A DNA stretch of 64,000 nucleotides from Cymbidium sinense (taxonomy: Eukaryota > Streptophyta > Magnoliopsida > Asparagales > Orchidaceae), in contig CM038222.1 of the NCBI GenBank assembly GCA_021442155.1, positions 106,705,121 to 106,769,120 of the forward strand, in the 5' to 3' direction. The position numbers and the translations under genes were made by a program. The number at the start of each line of letters is the position of its first letter. The first letter of the stretch is position 1. The notes beneath the pieces are model-generated. The model was not told the origin of the DNA and did no database searches. It saw only the letters and a list, made by a program, of their open reading frames with translations. Of this stretch, positions 37,305 through 48,477 are shown one piece after another.

Positions 37305-40012
37305 AAGTGCAATAGGTGGTGTGACAAGGAACACCACATATTGGTGTTGATCAAATGATCAACAACACCGAGAGATCATCACTAACAAAATATCTATCCT
37401 TAACAAGGAAAGAAAGAATCTAGAGTTTAGTGCAATGTGACTTTACTTATGTCCAAGACATAAGAGAAAGAGGGAAGAATCCACTAGGGGATAGAGTGGG
37501 AACCTTCCACTAAGGAAGCAAGTTCAAATCATCCACAAGGCAATGAGAGGTTTGATTTGATTCTGACTGGGGAGAAAAAGATTTAATTTGTTTCGCTAGG
37601 GAAGAGGGTTGAATTTGATTCAATTTTGTTAGGTTTAAATTTTTAGATAAACCCTTGGTTTAAAGATAGGAGCCATGGAGGCTAAGACCTAACTCATTTA
37701 CCAATCCAAAGGGGGTTACTAAACACATAGTAGGACTAACCAACCAAAGGGATGCCTTTTGGTATACAAATGTATACTAGGAAGAAAGTGTAGTAGACTT
37801 ACATCCAAAGTGAGAGGGTTCGGGTAATCTATTAAGAAGGACAAAGTGAATGCCACTAGGGGACTTAGATCAACTCAAAGATAGTCAAGATTAATTTCAT
37901 TTTTTTCAAATTTATTTTATTTTGATTATGATGGATCCCATAGGTTTGCAATGAACTGCACTAGGTAGGGGCCATGGAAGCCTAGACCTAACTCAGATTT
38001 ATCAATTCAAAGGGAGTAGTTTACCAACCACAAGGTAGGACTATCCAACCAAGGGGAAATGCCTTTTGGTATACAATGGTCAAGTCTTAAGAAGAAAGCA
38101 TGTGTACTCACATCTTCTATAAAAGAAGAAACCACTAGGGTGATTAGTTAGTTTGGGCAACAAATCGAACCTGACCTGAGGCTAACAATTGAATGAATGT
38201 TGCCGGGGGACTTAGATCAGCTCAAGAATAGTCAATGATAAATTTTTATTTTTGGATTTATTTTGATGGATTCCATTGGTTTGATGGATCAAACCGAGAA
38301 GGAGCTTATAGAGCCTAGACCTATCTCAAATTTATCAACAAAGGGAGTAGCTTCACCGATGGGAGAACTATCCACCAAAGGAGTGCCTTTGGTTTTGCAA
38401 TGATCAATCAAGGGAAGAAAGCTCGGGGACTCACATCTTCCACTACAAAGCTCACTTGGGTGATCGGTTTCTTTGGGCAACAAATCAAACCCACCTAGGG
38501 TCATTTTGGTCTTGACAATCATGCTAGAAAAGCATCATAGTCTTATATCTTTCAAAGAATGACTCGGGTAACCGCCATGGAAAAATAGATTGAACCCGAC
38601 CTAAGACAAGAAGTACCACCGAGGATTTATCTCAACTCAGGTAGTCAGGCAATTCCTATAGGGAGTTCTGCTGACACTACCCTAAAGATAGGATGCCTAC
38701 TTGGGAGAAGCGGCCATTTAAGGGCTTGAATTCCTAATCCACAAACAAATTAATTTTTATTTATTTATTTTTGGTTTAGTTTGTTTTATCATGGAACCTG
38801 TTAGTTTGTGAGGGATCAAACTGAGAAGGAGCTTATATCAGCCTAGACCAATCTCAGATTTATTGAACCAAGGGAGAATTTATGCATTTACTGAACAAAT
38901 TCTCCAACCAGTGGTGCTTGGAAAGGGGAACTATCCAAAGTAACCCGGTAGTGTCTAAATGGGGTTGCAAAGGACTTGATCCAAATAGAGTGCCCAGGGG
39001 ATGGTAAGGGCTTAATCCAACAACACTAGGAGATGACATGGCTTCATATATCCAATATTCTGTCCAACTCAAGGAGATGAGACTCATATCGCCAAGAGTG
39101 GTGTACTCACCGGTGAGTCACTATCGATAATAACATCAACCAACCTAAGGTGCCCATTTGCAACAATCACCTAGGAAGAAAGCTCGGGACTCACATCCTC
39201 ATAGTGAAACTAACCGGGATAGTCTATCTTCTCGATAGTGTTATCCGACCTAGGGTGACTACTGAGTGAATGCCATTGGGGACTTATATCAACTCAAAAG
39301 TAGTCAAGAGGAAAGGAGCCTCTGGGGGACTTATCCTAAACCTCAAATATACTCAACCTAGTTAGTGCATGATGGCTAGTTCAAGAAGAAAGCACGAGGA
39401 CTCACATCTTCTTAAACAAAGTCAACATGAGGTAGCTTATTAGCTGAAGGAAGAACCATACTAATAAGGCCGTTGGTTTGTAATGGTCAAATTAGAAGAA
39501 AGCTCAGACTCACATCCAACAAATGACCATTGGGTGACATACTGAGGTAGCATGTAGACCACCTAGAGCAACAATGAGTGAGTGCCAGGGGCTTGCTCAC
39601 ATCAAAATAGCTCGAGATTATTTGTTTATTTTTGTGCATGTGTCAAAAGGAATAGGAAGCCTCTAGGGGACTCTTACACCTACCTTAAACACATTAGGGG
39701 ACTGATGAAATGGTTCCAGGGATGGCAACTGGGATTCCCACTAAAAAAGGATGCTGGGTTTTCTCACACCTAACTTAGCTATGCTAATCAAAATAGGATG
39801 CCTCTCGAGTTCTCTTACACCTATTCTAAAAGCATTGGGAGATTGTGTTGTTTGTGTTGTGAAAGAGGATAGGATGCCTGGGGACTCTTACACCTACCCT
39901 AAACACATGGATTTAAAGATAAGCAAACAACACTTCAAAATAAGAGAATATTTGATGAATGGAATTAGATTTTGTTCTTTTTATTAGTGATTATTGTCAA
40001 ACATGTTTTGTT
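37305..40012 (-). repeat. 3' untranslated tandem-repeat region, element C
   Basis: Inverted counterpart of 18,134-21,227. The 'GGACTCACATCTTC' motif (complement of GAAGATGTGAGTCC) recurs near 38,110, 38,430, 39,190, 39,400 and 39,500. The 'TCTCTTACACCTA' motif recurs near 39,680-39,895. 'CCTAGACCTA.CTCA.ATTTA' blocks lie near 37,690, 37,990, 38,315 and 38,850. A stem-loop is conserved at 37,343-37,369. No coding potential is seen. Confidence 0.72.
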
Positions 40013-40480
40013 TCATGGGTAATATTTCTTTAGATGAAGCCCATTAACTGGAAGCATTGGGTGTTCCCCTTTACAATCAATAAGCTGATAAGATCCTCCT
40101 TGGTAGGCCTTCTCTATGACATAAGGGCCTTCCCAAGTGGGTTCAAACTTGCCTCCCATCTTTCGACGGGCAACAATTGGTCTCCTTAAGACTAACACAA
40201 GTTCTCCTACTCAGAAAGACCTAGGGTGGACCAACTTGTTGTGATCTTGAATCATTTTGGCTTTGTACAACTCGAGGTTTTGGCATGCCTGCAGGTGAAT
40301 CTCCTCCAAACCTTTGACCTCTTCTACCCAATGCTATCCTTAGTGATGGGAGTTGAACTTCTAAAGGAAGAACGGCTTCAGACCCATATACTAAGGAAAA
40401 TGGGTAGACGAGTTGAGTTCTGAGATGTGGTGTAGGCAGCTTCAAAAAATAAATGCTCCACTCATTTATCATCAAGAGTT
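40013..40480 (-). pseudogene. pol: Integrase C-terminal domain and end of pol, element C
   Basis: The intact piece 40,198-40,013 reads MLVLRRPIVARRKMGGKFEP, then TWEGPYVIEKAYQGGSYQ and ends LKKYYP with TAA at 40,013. The W-E-G-P-Y motif of the C-terminal domain is kept. Upstream, YPFSLVYGSEAVLPLEVQLPS (40,487-40,221 frame) is the link from the catalytic core. A frameshift lies between these pieces. Confidence 0.82.
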
Positions 40481-41270
40481 TCTTCAAGATCTAGATGAGA
40501 GTTTTGTTGAATGCTTCGCTAAGCCATTTGCTCTGGGGTAGTAGATGGTATCTCCAATCTATATGTATTCTGCAAAGCTATCATCATGCTTTTGAATGCA
40601 GGATCATTATAGATATAATTCATCGAGGTACCACGAACCAATATACGATATAGTTCTTGAAAAATTGAAGCACATGGTGAATTGTGAGCTCTCTGAGTGG
40701 GATGGCTTCCGCCACTTGGAAAAGTAGTTGGTGGCAGCTAAGATGAATCGATGCCCCTCGGAAGAAGGAGGATTGATCGAACCCACAATGTTTGTACCCC
40801 AACACTCAAATGACTATGAAGCCAAAGTAGGGTTTAGAATGTTGGGTGGTTGGTGGTGGACCACACCATGCACCTGACACTGATGGAATCTCCTAGCTAC
40901 TTCCATGCAATCTGTGATCATCGAAGGCCAGTAGTATCCAAGTCTTTTGATCTTTGTCTTCATCTTTGTATTAGATTGATGCACTCCACATATAGCTTAG
41001 TGTACCTCAATTATGATGCCACACGCTTCATGTTTGTCTAAAAAACATAATCACATTCGGTCAAAGGACTGGCGGTATAGGGTGCCCTCAACAAGAGTAT
41101 AAGAAAAAGCTCTCTATTTCACCTGATGGGCTTATGATTTCTCTTGAGGTAGTTTATCGATGTTCAAGTAATCTATGAATGGTTGCCTCCAATCTAGCTC
41201 CTTGTCCATTTTGGCAATGACAACCTCCCCTTCAAGAGAAAGTCTCTCGATGAGTTCAACATCAATAAGG
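40481..41270 (-). pseudogene. pol: Integrase, decayed, element C
   Basis: On the minus strand the zinc-binding part (GYYWPSMITDC near 40,930-40,900), the VAEAIPLRELTIHHVLQFF segment following the first catalytic Asp (40,805-40,620 frame) and remnants of the second and third catalytic segments (about 40,610-40,500) are recognisable in three frames. The first-Asp segment itself is altered (SCHQLLFQ for ATDYFSKW). The domain is clearly broken. It matches 16,801-17,720. Confidence 0.72.
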
Positions 41271-41790
41271 GATACTTGTCTATTTTGGACCCTTATTGAG
41301 ATAAACTCATGTTCTGGACATGCCAATTCTTTGGCAAGTTTGGCCAAGGCATCTGCTGCTGTGTTCTCTGTGTGGGAACCTTGTAGATGGTGACTTCGAG
41401 AATCTGGGCCAACAGCTTCATGGTATACTCATAGTAATGACAAAGCTTGGGTTTGAGAACCCGGTAGGACCCAGTAACTTGGTTGATGACCAACTGAGAA
41501 TCCCCAAAGATGTTGATGCTCTTGACACTGATAGTGATGGCTAACTCCAGATCGGCAATCAAAGCCTCATACTCAACTTCATTATTGGTGCATAGGTTGG
41601 AAAGATAGTATAAAATCTCATCACATCACGGTTTGGAGTAAGGAGAACTATTCTACCCCTGCCTTTCCGGGAGAATAGATCATGGTGCTTCACCTTTAAG
41701 AAAAGAAGCACCATCAAAATACATCTCCCATCGCATTGCCGCCTCCCTAAGTTCATGATTTGTTCATCGGGGAGATCTTCACTAAGCGGA
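41271..41790 (-). pseudogene. pol: Archaeal-type RNase H, element C
   Basis: The open piece 41,562-41,293 begins IADLELAITISVKSINIFGD and continues SQLVINQVTGSYRVLKPK, which keeps the third active-site Asp in GDSQ. Upstream (41,756-41,559) comes RIVLLTPNRDVMRF. The opening segment (complement at about 41,715-41,735) still encodes MYFDGA in the forward sense, unlike element A, where it is inverted. A shift separates the final segment (ADALAKLAKELA, about 41,360-41,320). Confidence 0.8.
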
Positions 41791-42370
41791 GAATCAGCAA
41801 GAAGTGAGTGTGCTGCTAAGAAATTCGCTAGTGTATATCCTTTTCATATGATATCAAATTGTGAGAGTATCATGGACCAATGAGCCAAACATCCGGTAAT
41901 TGTTGGCCGTGTCATGAGGTACTACAGTGGATTGGTTTGAGAGATCAAGTTCACCTTATGAGAAAGCATATAGTGTCAGCTCGAGATGCAAAGATCAAAG
42001 CTACAATGTTTCTCAATAGGTGGATAATTTTGCTTCAGGATGTGACGATGACCGAGATAGAGAGAGTGCTCTCCTTCCTCATTGTTGCTTCCAACAGAGC
42101 ATCGAGAGTCATCCAATGCAGTGTAAAGGAGTGGCTCGCCGATGGGGCTAGAACTGGGCTTCACCAAGTACTGATGTTCAATGTGTTGGCACTTATCATC
42201 CCACTTGAACTTGGCATCCTTTTTGACAAGTGCTAAGAATGGCTTGCATCTCCCTGATAGGTTTGAGATAAAGCATCTTAGATACACCAGCCATCCTTGA
42301 AAGGATCTAAGTTGAGTTAAACTCTTAGGAGGTGGCATTTCTAAGATAGCTTTAATCTTTTAGATCTATA
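41791..42370 (-). pseudogene. pol: Connection and Ty3-type RNase H, element C
   Basis: The open piece 42,338-41,976 reads MPPPKSLTQLRSFQGWLVYL, SNLSGRCKPFLALVKKDAKF and LLYTALDDSRCSVG. This is the tether and start of the first RNase H, with LYTALDDS in the place of the usual LYxDAS. The C-terminal part (NYPPIEKHC, then LRYYMLSHKVNLISQTN) follows at about 41,975-41,890. Large-scale order matches element A. Confidence 0.78.
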
Positions 42371-43160
42371 TTCTGAACAACACCCAAGGAATTTCCTTAA
42401 ACCTAATGCACACTGGGATTCATTTTGAGGTTATATTATCTTAACCATTCAAAACTACTCTCAAGTCAAAGAGGTGGTCTTCCTTTTCGCACTACTAGAT
42501 CATCAACATAGCACTCAACCCAATGATGGATGAGTTCATTGAAGATCTGAGTCATGGCGCCTGGTATGTAGCACCATCATTTTAAGCCAAAGGCATGACC
42601 CTATAATAAAGATTTCATCGGGTTCAAAAGTAGTGTTTCTTTCATCTTCATGAGACATCTTGATTTGGTTATAGCCGGATGATCTATCCATGAAAGAGAA
42701 GACTACATCAGATGAGGAAATGTCCACCATTAACTCTAGTATAGGAAGAGGAAACTCATCCTTAGGACATGCCTTATTTAAGTCCCTAAAATCAACATAA
42801 ATGTGAATTTGGCCATTCTTCTTCTTAACTATGATGACACTAGCTAACCAGGTAGGATATTTTTTTTCCCTGATGAAACCAACATCAATCAGTTTCATGA
42901 CTTTAGAAATGACTTGTTGTTCAATTTCTAATTGCATGCATCTAGGAGCTTTCTTAACAGGGGTAACATTAGGGTCTATTGCTAGCTTATGGACTGCTAC
43001 ATCAGGAGATAATCTGGGCATTTCTTCATAACTCCATGTGAAGCTTTAAACTCAATCAATAGCCTAACTAAGTCATTGGTTTCTTCTTCATTCAATGAAC
43101 CGATGTATGTCGTGAGATTTTCTTCTATCCCAAGGTTGATTTCTTTAAGCTTGTCGATTG
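42371..43160 (-). pseudogene. pol: Reverse transcriptase with intact YVDD, element C
   Basis: The open piece 43,021-42,536 (161 codons) reads MPRLSPDVAVHKLAIDPNV, IIVKKKNGQIHIYVDFRDLN, KACPKDEFPLPILELMVDIS and FSFMDRSSGYNQIKMS. This covers the fingers and motif A with its Asp. After a frameshift near 42,620, the YVDD box is encoded at 42,510-42,499, followed by LVVRKG. It is the best RT in the window and keeps both catalytic motifs, though not in one frame. Confidence 0.86.
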
Positions 43161-44180
43161 AATGAATCTCCTCTTCAAATTTTATGTCTTTGACTTGAGA
43201 TCATCTGATCATCTAAAGTTTCTAAACACACATTCTCATAAGAGTTGGGGATGTGTGAGAAGAACTATCGATTCCAAATGATTGGTAACAACTAGCAATA
43301 ATCTTGTCATTGATCCCACTATCAATCCTAGTCCTACTCTTGATTGTGCTTCCCTGCCTATATTGTTTCATAGCCTTTCGAAGTATTCTAACCTATGCTT
43401 GGACCATGTGTGAGGAACTAAACCTGTTTATATAAGATTTGAACACAACGTGAGCAAAAGTCAAAAGGTAATTCTATTAATTATTTAAAAGTATCTTCCT
43501 CAAGCTCTATGTCAACTTCAGGACTTGAGGAGGATGATCCCAAAAAGAAATTCTTCTGCTTGACGTCACTGGAAGACTTGGGGACTTCCTTAACTACTAA
43601 ACCTTCAACTTTCTGAGATGTAAGTGAGGTAAGTAAGGTTCCCAACCGCCTAATAGTTTCACATAATCCAGATTCAAATACTTTGCTTTGCTTGGAGGCC
43701 TGGTCTTTATCTCTATCTGGATCAAAAGTCACCTCCAATGGAACCTGCTGAGAGGGGTTGGTATACTAATCACATTAGACTCATCCTGAGGATTCCAAGT
43801 CTATGTGAATAGTAGGGTACTATGAACTAGAACATGACCTCTATTGGTCAAGGCCAACTAGGGGTCTCCACCTCTACCTCTATTTCTACCTTGCCGCTGG
43901 AGGTTGAGCCATCCTACCCACATGTCCTTATGATGGAATGAACCATGGGTGGAATGTGATATGCAGATCTATTTCTTCTTTAGTTCCCCTTTCTTGTGTA
44001 CTTGGATTTTTATTTTTCTTTTCATTTTCTTTTATCATTTCTTTTGCTTCATTTTCTTTTGCTTTTTTATTTGCATTTGAATTTTGTCCAAGTTCACGAG
44101 AAAGGGTGTTTTGAGGAAGATAGTAGGTCGCATCATCATAAATCTAAACCTCTAACAAAAAATGGCTTTTTCCCTACATG
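43161..44180 (-). pseudogene. Protease-RT linker, element C
   Basis: Counterpart of 13,861-14,880. The open piece 43,738-43,481 is rich in Ser, Glu and Lys (KVEGLVVKEVPKSSSDVKQ, matching element A at 14,410-14,470). The pyrimidine-rich stretch 44,005-44,085 is the complement of the purine-rich Lys-coding tract. The RG-rich part lies at about 43,925-43,860. No enzyme motif is seen. Confidence 0.5.
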
Positions 44181-44660
44181 ACATTCAATTCCATCTTTTA
44201 GAACTTGATGCACCATGAAGGGAGGATGGAATGATCTTGTTTTGATGTATCCAAGGCCTACCAAGCAAAGCAGTGAATGAAGTATTCAAATCAATGATGT
44301 AGAACTTGGCTTCAGTCTTCCAATCACCTATCTCTAAAGGTAACACTATGGAACCTAAAGCCCGCTCGCCTTGATCATTGAATCCTCTCAACACCATCTT
44401 ATCTCCTCAGAGTATAGAGATGTCAATCTACAAATAAGCAAGGGTCTTTAGACTCATACTATTTATTGATGCACCTAAATCCATGAGAACCCTAGGGAGT
44501 TTGAACCTATCCATGTCGACTGTGATGTAGAAGAGACGATTGTGCTCCAAGTCTCCTAAAAGAAGGTCTTTATCTGTGAATGTGATCCCCAGGCTTCTTT
44601 TGCATAATGTGCTTCCTCACCTATAGCGGTCAGCTGAGCTAAGCATATTTTAAGATCAAG
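44181..44660 (-). pseudogene. pro: Retropepsin-type aspartic protease, decayed, element C
   Basis: The open piece 44,397-44,185 reads VLRGFNDQGERALGSIVLPL, KTEAKFYIIDLNTSFTALLG and RPWIHQNKIIPSSLHG, the C-terminal half of plant retropepsins. Upstream in another frame, VLMDLGASINSMSLKTL (about 44,495-44,445) provides the DLGAS active site. It matches 13,401-13,860. Confidence 0.74.
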
Positions 44661-45340
44661 GAGAGCCTTGATTAGTGATTCCCTCATCTCTTTGGATAAG
44701 ACAAGGGCATCATATATGCTTAGCTTAGATGGCAAACTTTCTTATGAGAAAGGAAGTTGTAGTCCACCTTCTGATCTTCCACAAGCATATCCAAGGGTGG
44801 AGCATCTATGGAAGGGCTGATCTTCTACCAATGACTTGTTTCCTTATCTTGAGATTACCCCTACAAGGTAGAACCTTAGCTCTATGGAGGTTGACTGAAT
44901 CTCGAGGCAAGGTGGTGGAAGGTTCTACGCACTTCAGCTCACCAACTTCTCTATGGTACTCTCAAAATCAGATGATTCTAAATCTATCTCAAGAGGTGAA
45001 CCCGTAGTATTCAGAGTTGGAAAATATAACTCTGAATTAGAAAGAGGAAGACCAAAATTATTATGGTTAATTAGACTTGAAGAGTTATCATTAGGAATAG
45101 AAGAAGACAACTTATTAGAAGAGACACAGATGTAATCAAATTAGCTTTATTCTTCAATTTTTTAGAATTATTTGGAGGTACAAAGTAGAAGTCAAGTAGA
45201 GTGAGTGGAGTAAGGGATTTGATGCCCTTATCTACTGATGCAAGAGTTGTACTACTAGAAGAAATAGAAGATCTAGCTGAAATGGAAGAAGTCACCGATG
45301 GAAGAACAAGGTGGAGGTTTGGGGGCTAAGGGCTATCCTA
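44661..45340 (-). pseudogene. Gag-protease spacer, element C
   Basis: The open piece 45,295-45,071 is Ser- and Leu-rich (SISARSSISSSSTTLASVDK). The rest matches the element A spacer in several frames, including the DYN..FHLRKFPSKLSIYDALVLSKEMRES-type segment at about 44,760-44,660. It has no catalytic motif. Confidence 0.45.
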
Positions 45341-45760
45341 CAACACATGTCGCTATTGCTATGAGCTCCACTTTCCTAGAGTTGGCAGGCAACTTGCAAA
45401 CCTTCCTTGTGTTGGAGGTTTGAGCTGACTCAGGCACTGCAAGGAAAGCTTCCTAATCTTTTGAATTATTTTCTTACAGATTTTGGACAAAGAAATGTCC
45501 CAACCTTCTTTGGCTTTGGTAGGATTACATGTATCCCCAAGGATTACCCTAATGGAACAAGAAGGTTGTTCCACAAGGTATTCCTTTAGGTTAACTACAT
45601 CACCAATCTTGAAACTATGTTTAAGCTTGTCCTTGAATGTGAAGCAATCATCCAAATGTGGCATAGCATATGGTGGTAAGGGCAAAAGTTTGGATCATGA
45701 CTTTTGCCTACTTCCTCTGGTCTTCTAGGCTCGGGTAGCTGAAAATCAAGTTTCTTTAAG
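45341..45760 (-). pseudogene. gag: Gag nucleocapsid region, element C
   Basis: The open piece 45,685-45,359 reads AMPHLDDCFTFKDKLKHSFK, then IGDVVNLKEYLVEQPS and SKICKKIIQKIRKLS. This matches element A 12,350-12,600 closely after the knuckle. The knuckle itself is eroded (the CPYHHMLGH part is altered to LPPYAMPH). The basic tail is retained. Confidence 0.6.
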
Positions 45761-46620
45761 AGATTCTTAAAGATTTTCCTGATTACCTCCCTCTTAAAAG
45801 AATAAGGTTTGTTTAACTTATCTAAAAGAGTAGGTGGACCATAGCTACCGATGGTGCATGCATGTTAATGGTGGTATGAGCGGTGTGTGGCCATGGAGGT
45901 GGGAGGCCGAATGGCTTCCCTCTGGTGGCAAAGGAGGTGGAGGTCACTGAGGTGTGGTCTCTGACTGATCTCTAGCTAGCTGCTTCCCCTTGTCAATCGT
46001 TGCTACTACTCCTAGCTTCTTTTCATAAACCTTCTACGGCTTCTACTTATGCAACTGATCTTGAAAAGGCAACTGTTTGGCCTCTCCTTATAGACTAGCC
46101 ACCTTGTTGATTAGCTTCTCAAATGTCTTGATAGTGAAGCCCTTAAGCTTGAAGTCAATCGGGCCATGGATATTCTTCAAGAGAATCTCAATGGCATGTT
46201 GTTGACAGGTTCATATTTCATACTGTTATGCCATGAGAATATAATCAACAAGTGACTCACGAGTATTGCTACATGAGATCACGGTAACCCTTTGAGCTCC
46301 AACAAATCTCTTGATGAAGAGTTGCTCTAACAAATGTCTTTACTTGAATCATTGGACGTTAAACATACCAAGTAATACCCAGGCTATGACAAAGTCTAAA
46401 GAGTAAAGCATCAAGCACCTGCAAATAACAAAGGTGAGCTATATGCCTCGGTTTTCACCGCCATCAAAGCTTTTGAAGGAGGCATGAAACCCTTGGGATA
46501 TTGGATAGCATCAATTCCTGGGTAGGGTCTACCCTTTGGAACCGATGATCCTCCCGCTTGAGCCAAAGCTTCCTTCACTTGCTCAACCATAATTTTAGAT
46601 CTTTTTTTGTATGGAGGTAC
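45761..46620 (-). pseudogene. gag: Gag capsid region, decayed, element C
   Basis: On the minus strand, VPKGRPYPGIDAIQYPKGF is encoded at about 46,550-46,490 and the rest of the capsid domain follows in shifting frames to about 45,960, as judged by nucleotide similarity to 11,500-12,130. Many stops are present. Confidence 0.6.
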
Positions 46621-46829
46621 TTTCCACTACCTTCCTATACAGGCTAGTGCTACCTTGCACATCTACAAGAGGTAGATTCTTGACTGGGTCCAAGACATGC
46701 ACTAACTCGAGACATCGACTATATAGGATGAACCGAGGGGCTTATTTCAAGAAGAAGCCGCTAACAAGTCCTATAACCAACATGCCATCCTATCAATCTA
46801 CTCATCCTTTACCGAGGTGTTGTTGGTGA

Positions 46830-47910
46830 TTAATGTCTCTTGATCAACCTCATCACCTTCCATGGCTGACCCCTAAGAAGAGATCCTCTAGTGTCAACCA
46901 TGCATACTCCAGTTGAATCCCCCATCAAGTCATCTTCATTAGATCGGATTTCTCTCTTCATCGACCCATACCCTAAGATCTCCTTCTTCTCCATGAAATA
47001 ATGTGCAACTATTTCATCTAAGGAATTATTCAACTTAGCAGGTACAAATAGTTTAGTGATGATCAATCAATATCGCACCGAGAGGCACACTGCCATTGGA
47101 GAGTCAATCATGTGGATTGTAACTAAAATGAATGATACTCTGACTACTACGATATGAGGTAGCAATAGGATGATCTCTACCACGATGCTACAATTGTCAT
47201 CTAGAATATCTATAATAACTATCACTATCTCCACATTCAGCTGTATGGGTGGAGTTGGTGAAGGATGACACGCTCCATCGCCACTCGCACCACCATCAGA
47301 AGGTCAGGAGAGCTCCTACCATAATGGTGGTGTAGAGGGTAGGATCCGGCCATAGTGATCACCAATAGAGGTTTTTCCCAATGTGGACTTCATGGCCTTA
47401 GATGGAATGGGAGATGTTGTAACCTGCACTAGCGATGGCGGATGAGGAGTAAAGTGGTGGGCTGGAAACACCACCGACTCTCTATGCACAAGAACTACCC
47501 TCCTGTGGTAGCTGGTCCCACTGAGAAGAATATTATCAGTATGGTTGACGTGGTAGCACCGAGCGAAAAATCAATCAAAGCGACGACCAAACCTCGCCTC
47601 CTAGTAACATGTGATGTATGGGCCTCACAAGCCCCTCTTGATGAATGCCTCCTACACCATGGGATAATGATCAAGATCAACCGAGTGTCAACTGAGTGTA
47701 TCTCCACTACCTAGCATGATGGATCGAGGTCGGCATGCACCCCCCTAAATTATGGAATGCACCAGAGGAGATGATGATGATCCTTGGCATCTCTCTCTCA
47801 CCGAGAGAGATGGAACTAGTTTTCATAACCGTGGTGAAATGATAAGAGACTCCATGGTCGATGAAGCACGCTAGCTCCATAGCTATCTGAGTGTGGAACC
47901 GTTTGATCAT
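46830..47910 (-). pseudogene. gag: Gag N-terminal region (or upstream ORF), decayed, element C
   Basis: Starts MIKRFHTQIAMELA at 47,910, homologous to the element A start at 10,006. The later block LNNSLDEIVAHYFMEKKEIL followed by GVCMVDTRGSLLRG (47,066-46,830) matches element A 10,960-11,140. The middle is scrambled by frameshifts. The segment 46,621-46,829 between this block and the capsid block corresponds to the coiled MERQHEDLL region but is not readable. Confidence 0.55.
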
Positions 47911-48477
47911 ATGGTTCTTGTTCCTACACTAGGTGCAGGTAAGATGGGAGGAGTGCAAGCTAGATCCATAATCAAATGTATGGGAAGCAATCCCTGAGAC
48001 CAGGGGAGCCTTACCCGTGGAGGGTATAGATGGTAGGGTACTAGCCCTCATTGGGGCAACATGAGCAACTCTAGGATGAACTGCAACTGGAGCTGGGTAC
48101 TACCGCACTATTGAATCAATAATCAAGTCCGTGGTACTACCACAACTTTCCTCATGAAACATCAAAATCGAAGATAAGTCATCCTATGACCGGCCCACAC
48201 CTTGGCTATCGAGGGTGAGGGGAATGCCCTCATAGTGATCCCGCTCCCTCAAATCCCGACCAAAGTGGAATCAGTATTATGGTCCGATGGGGAAGTCACC
48301 GATCTAAAGATAGATCCATACCATGGGGGAAGGTGAAGATAAACATCTAAGAACTGGCCATTTCACTAACTGTAATAGATTGAAACTGAACTGTACTGCA
48401 CTGTGAAAAGAATCTGCAACGAGAAATGAACTTATACTAGATTTTTATCTCCATAAATTTTTTTGAATTTTGAAAAT
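47911..48477 (-). other. Pre-gag leader, element C
   Basis: Non-coding counterpart of 9,321-10,005. It shows the same shift from G+C-richer to AT-rich sequence moving away from gag. The (TA)n tract of element A is absent. Confidence 0.5.

Noticed and set aside
41880..42236. 118-codon plus-strand open frame
   Set aside because: It is the antisense shadow of the RNase H coding region of element C.
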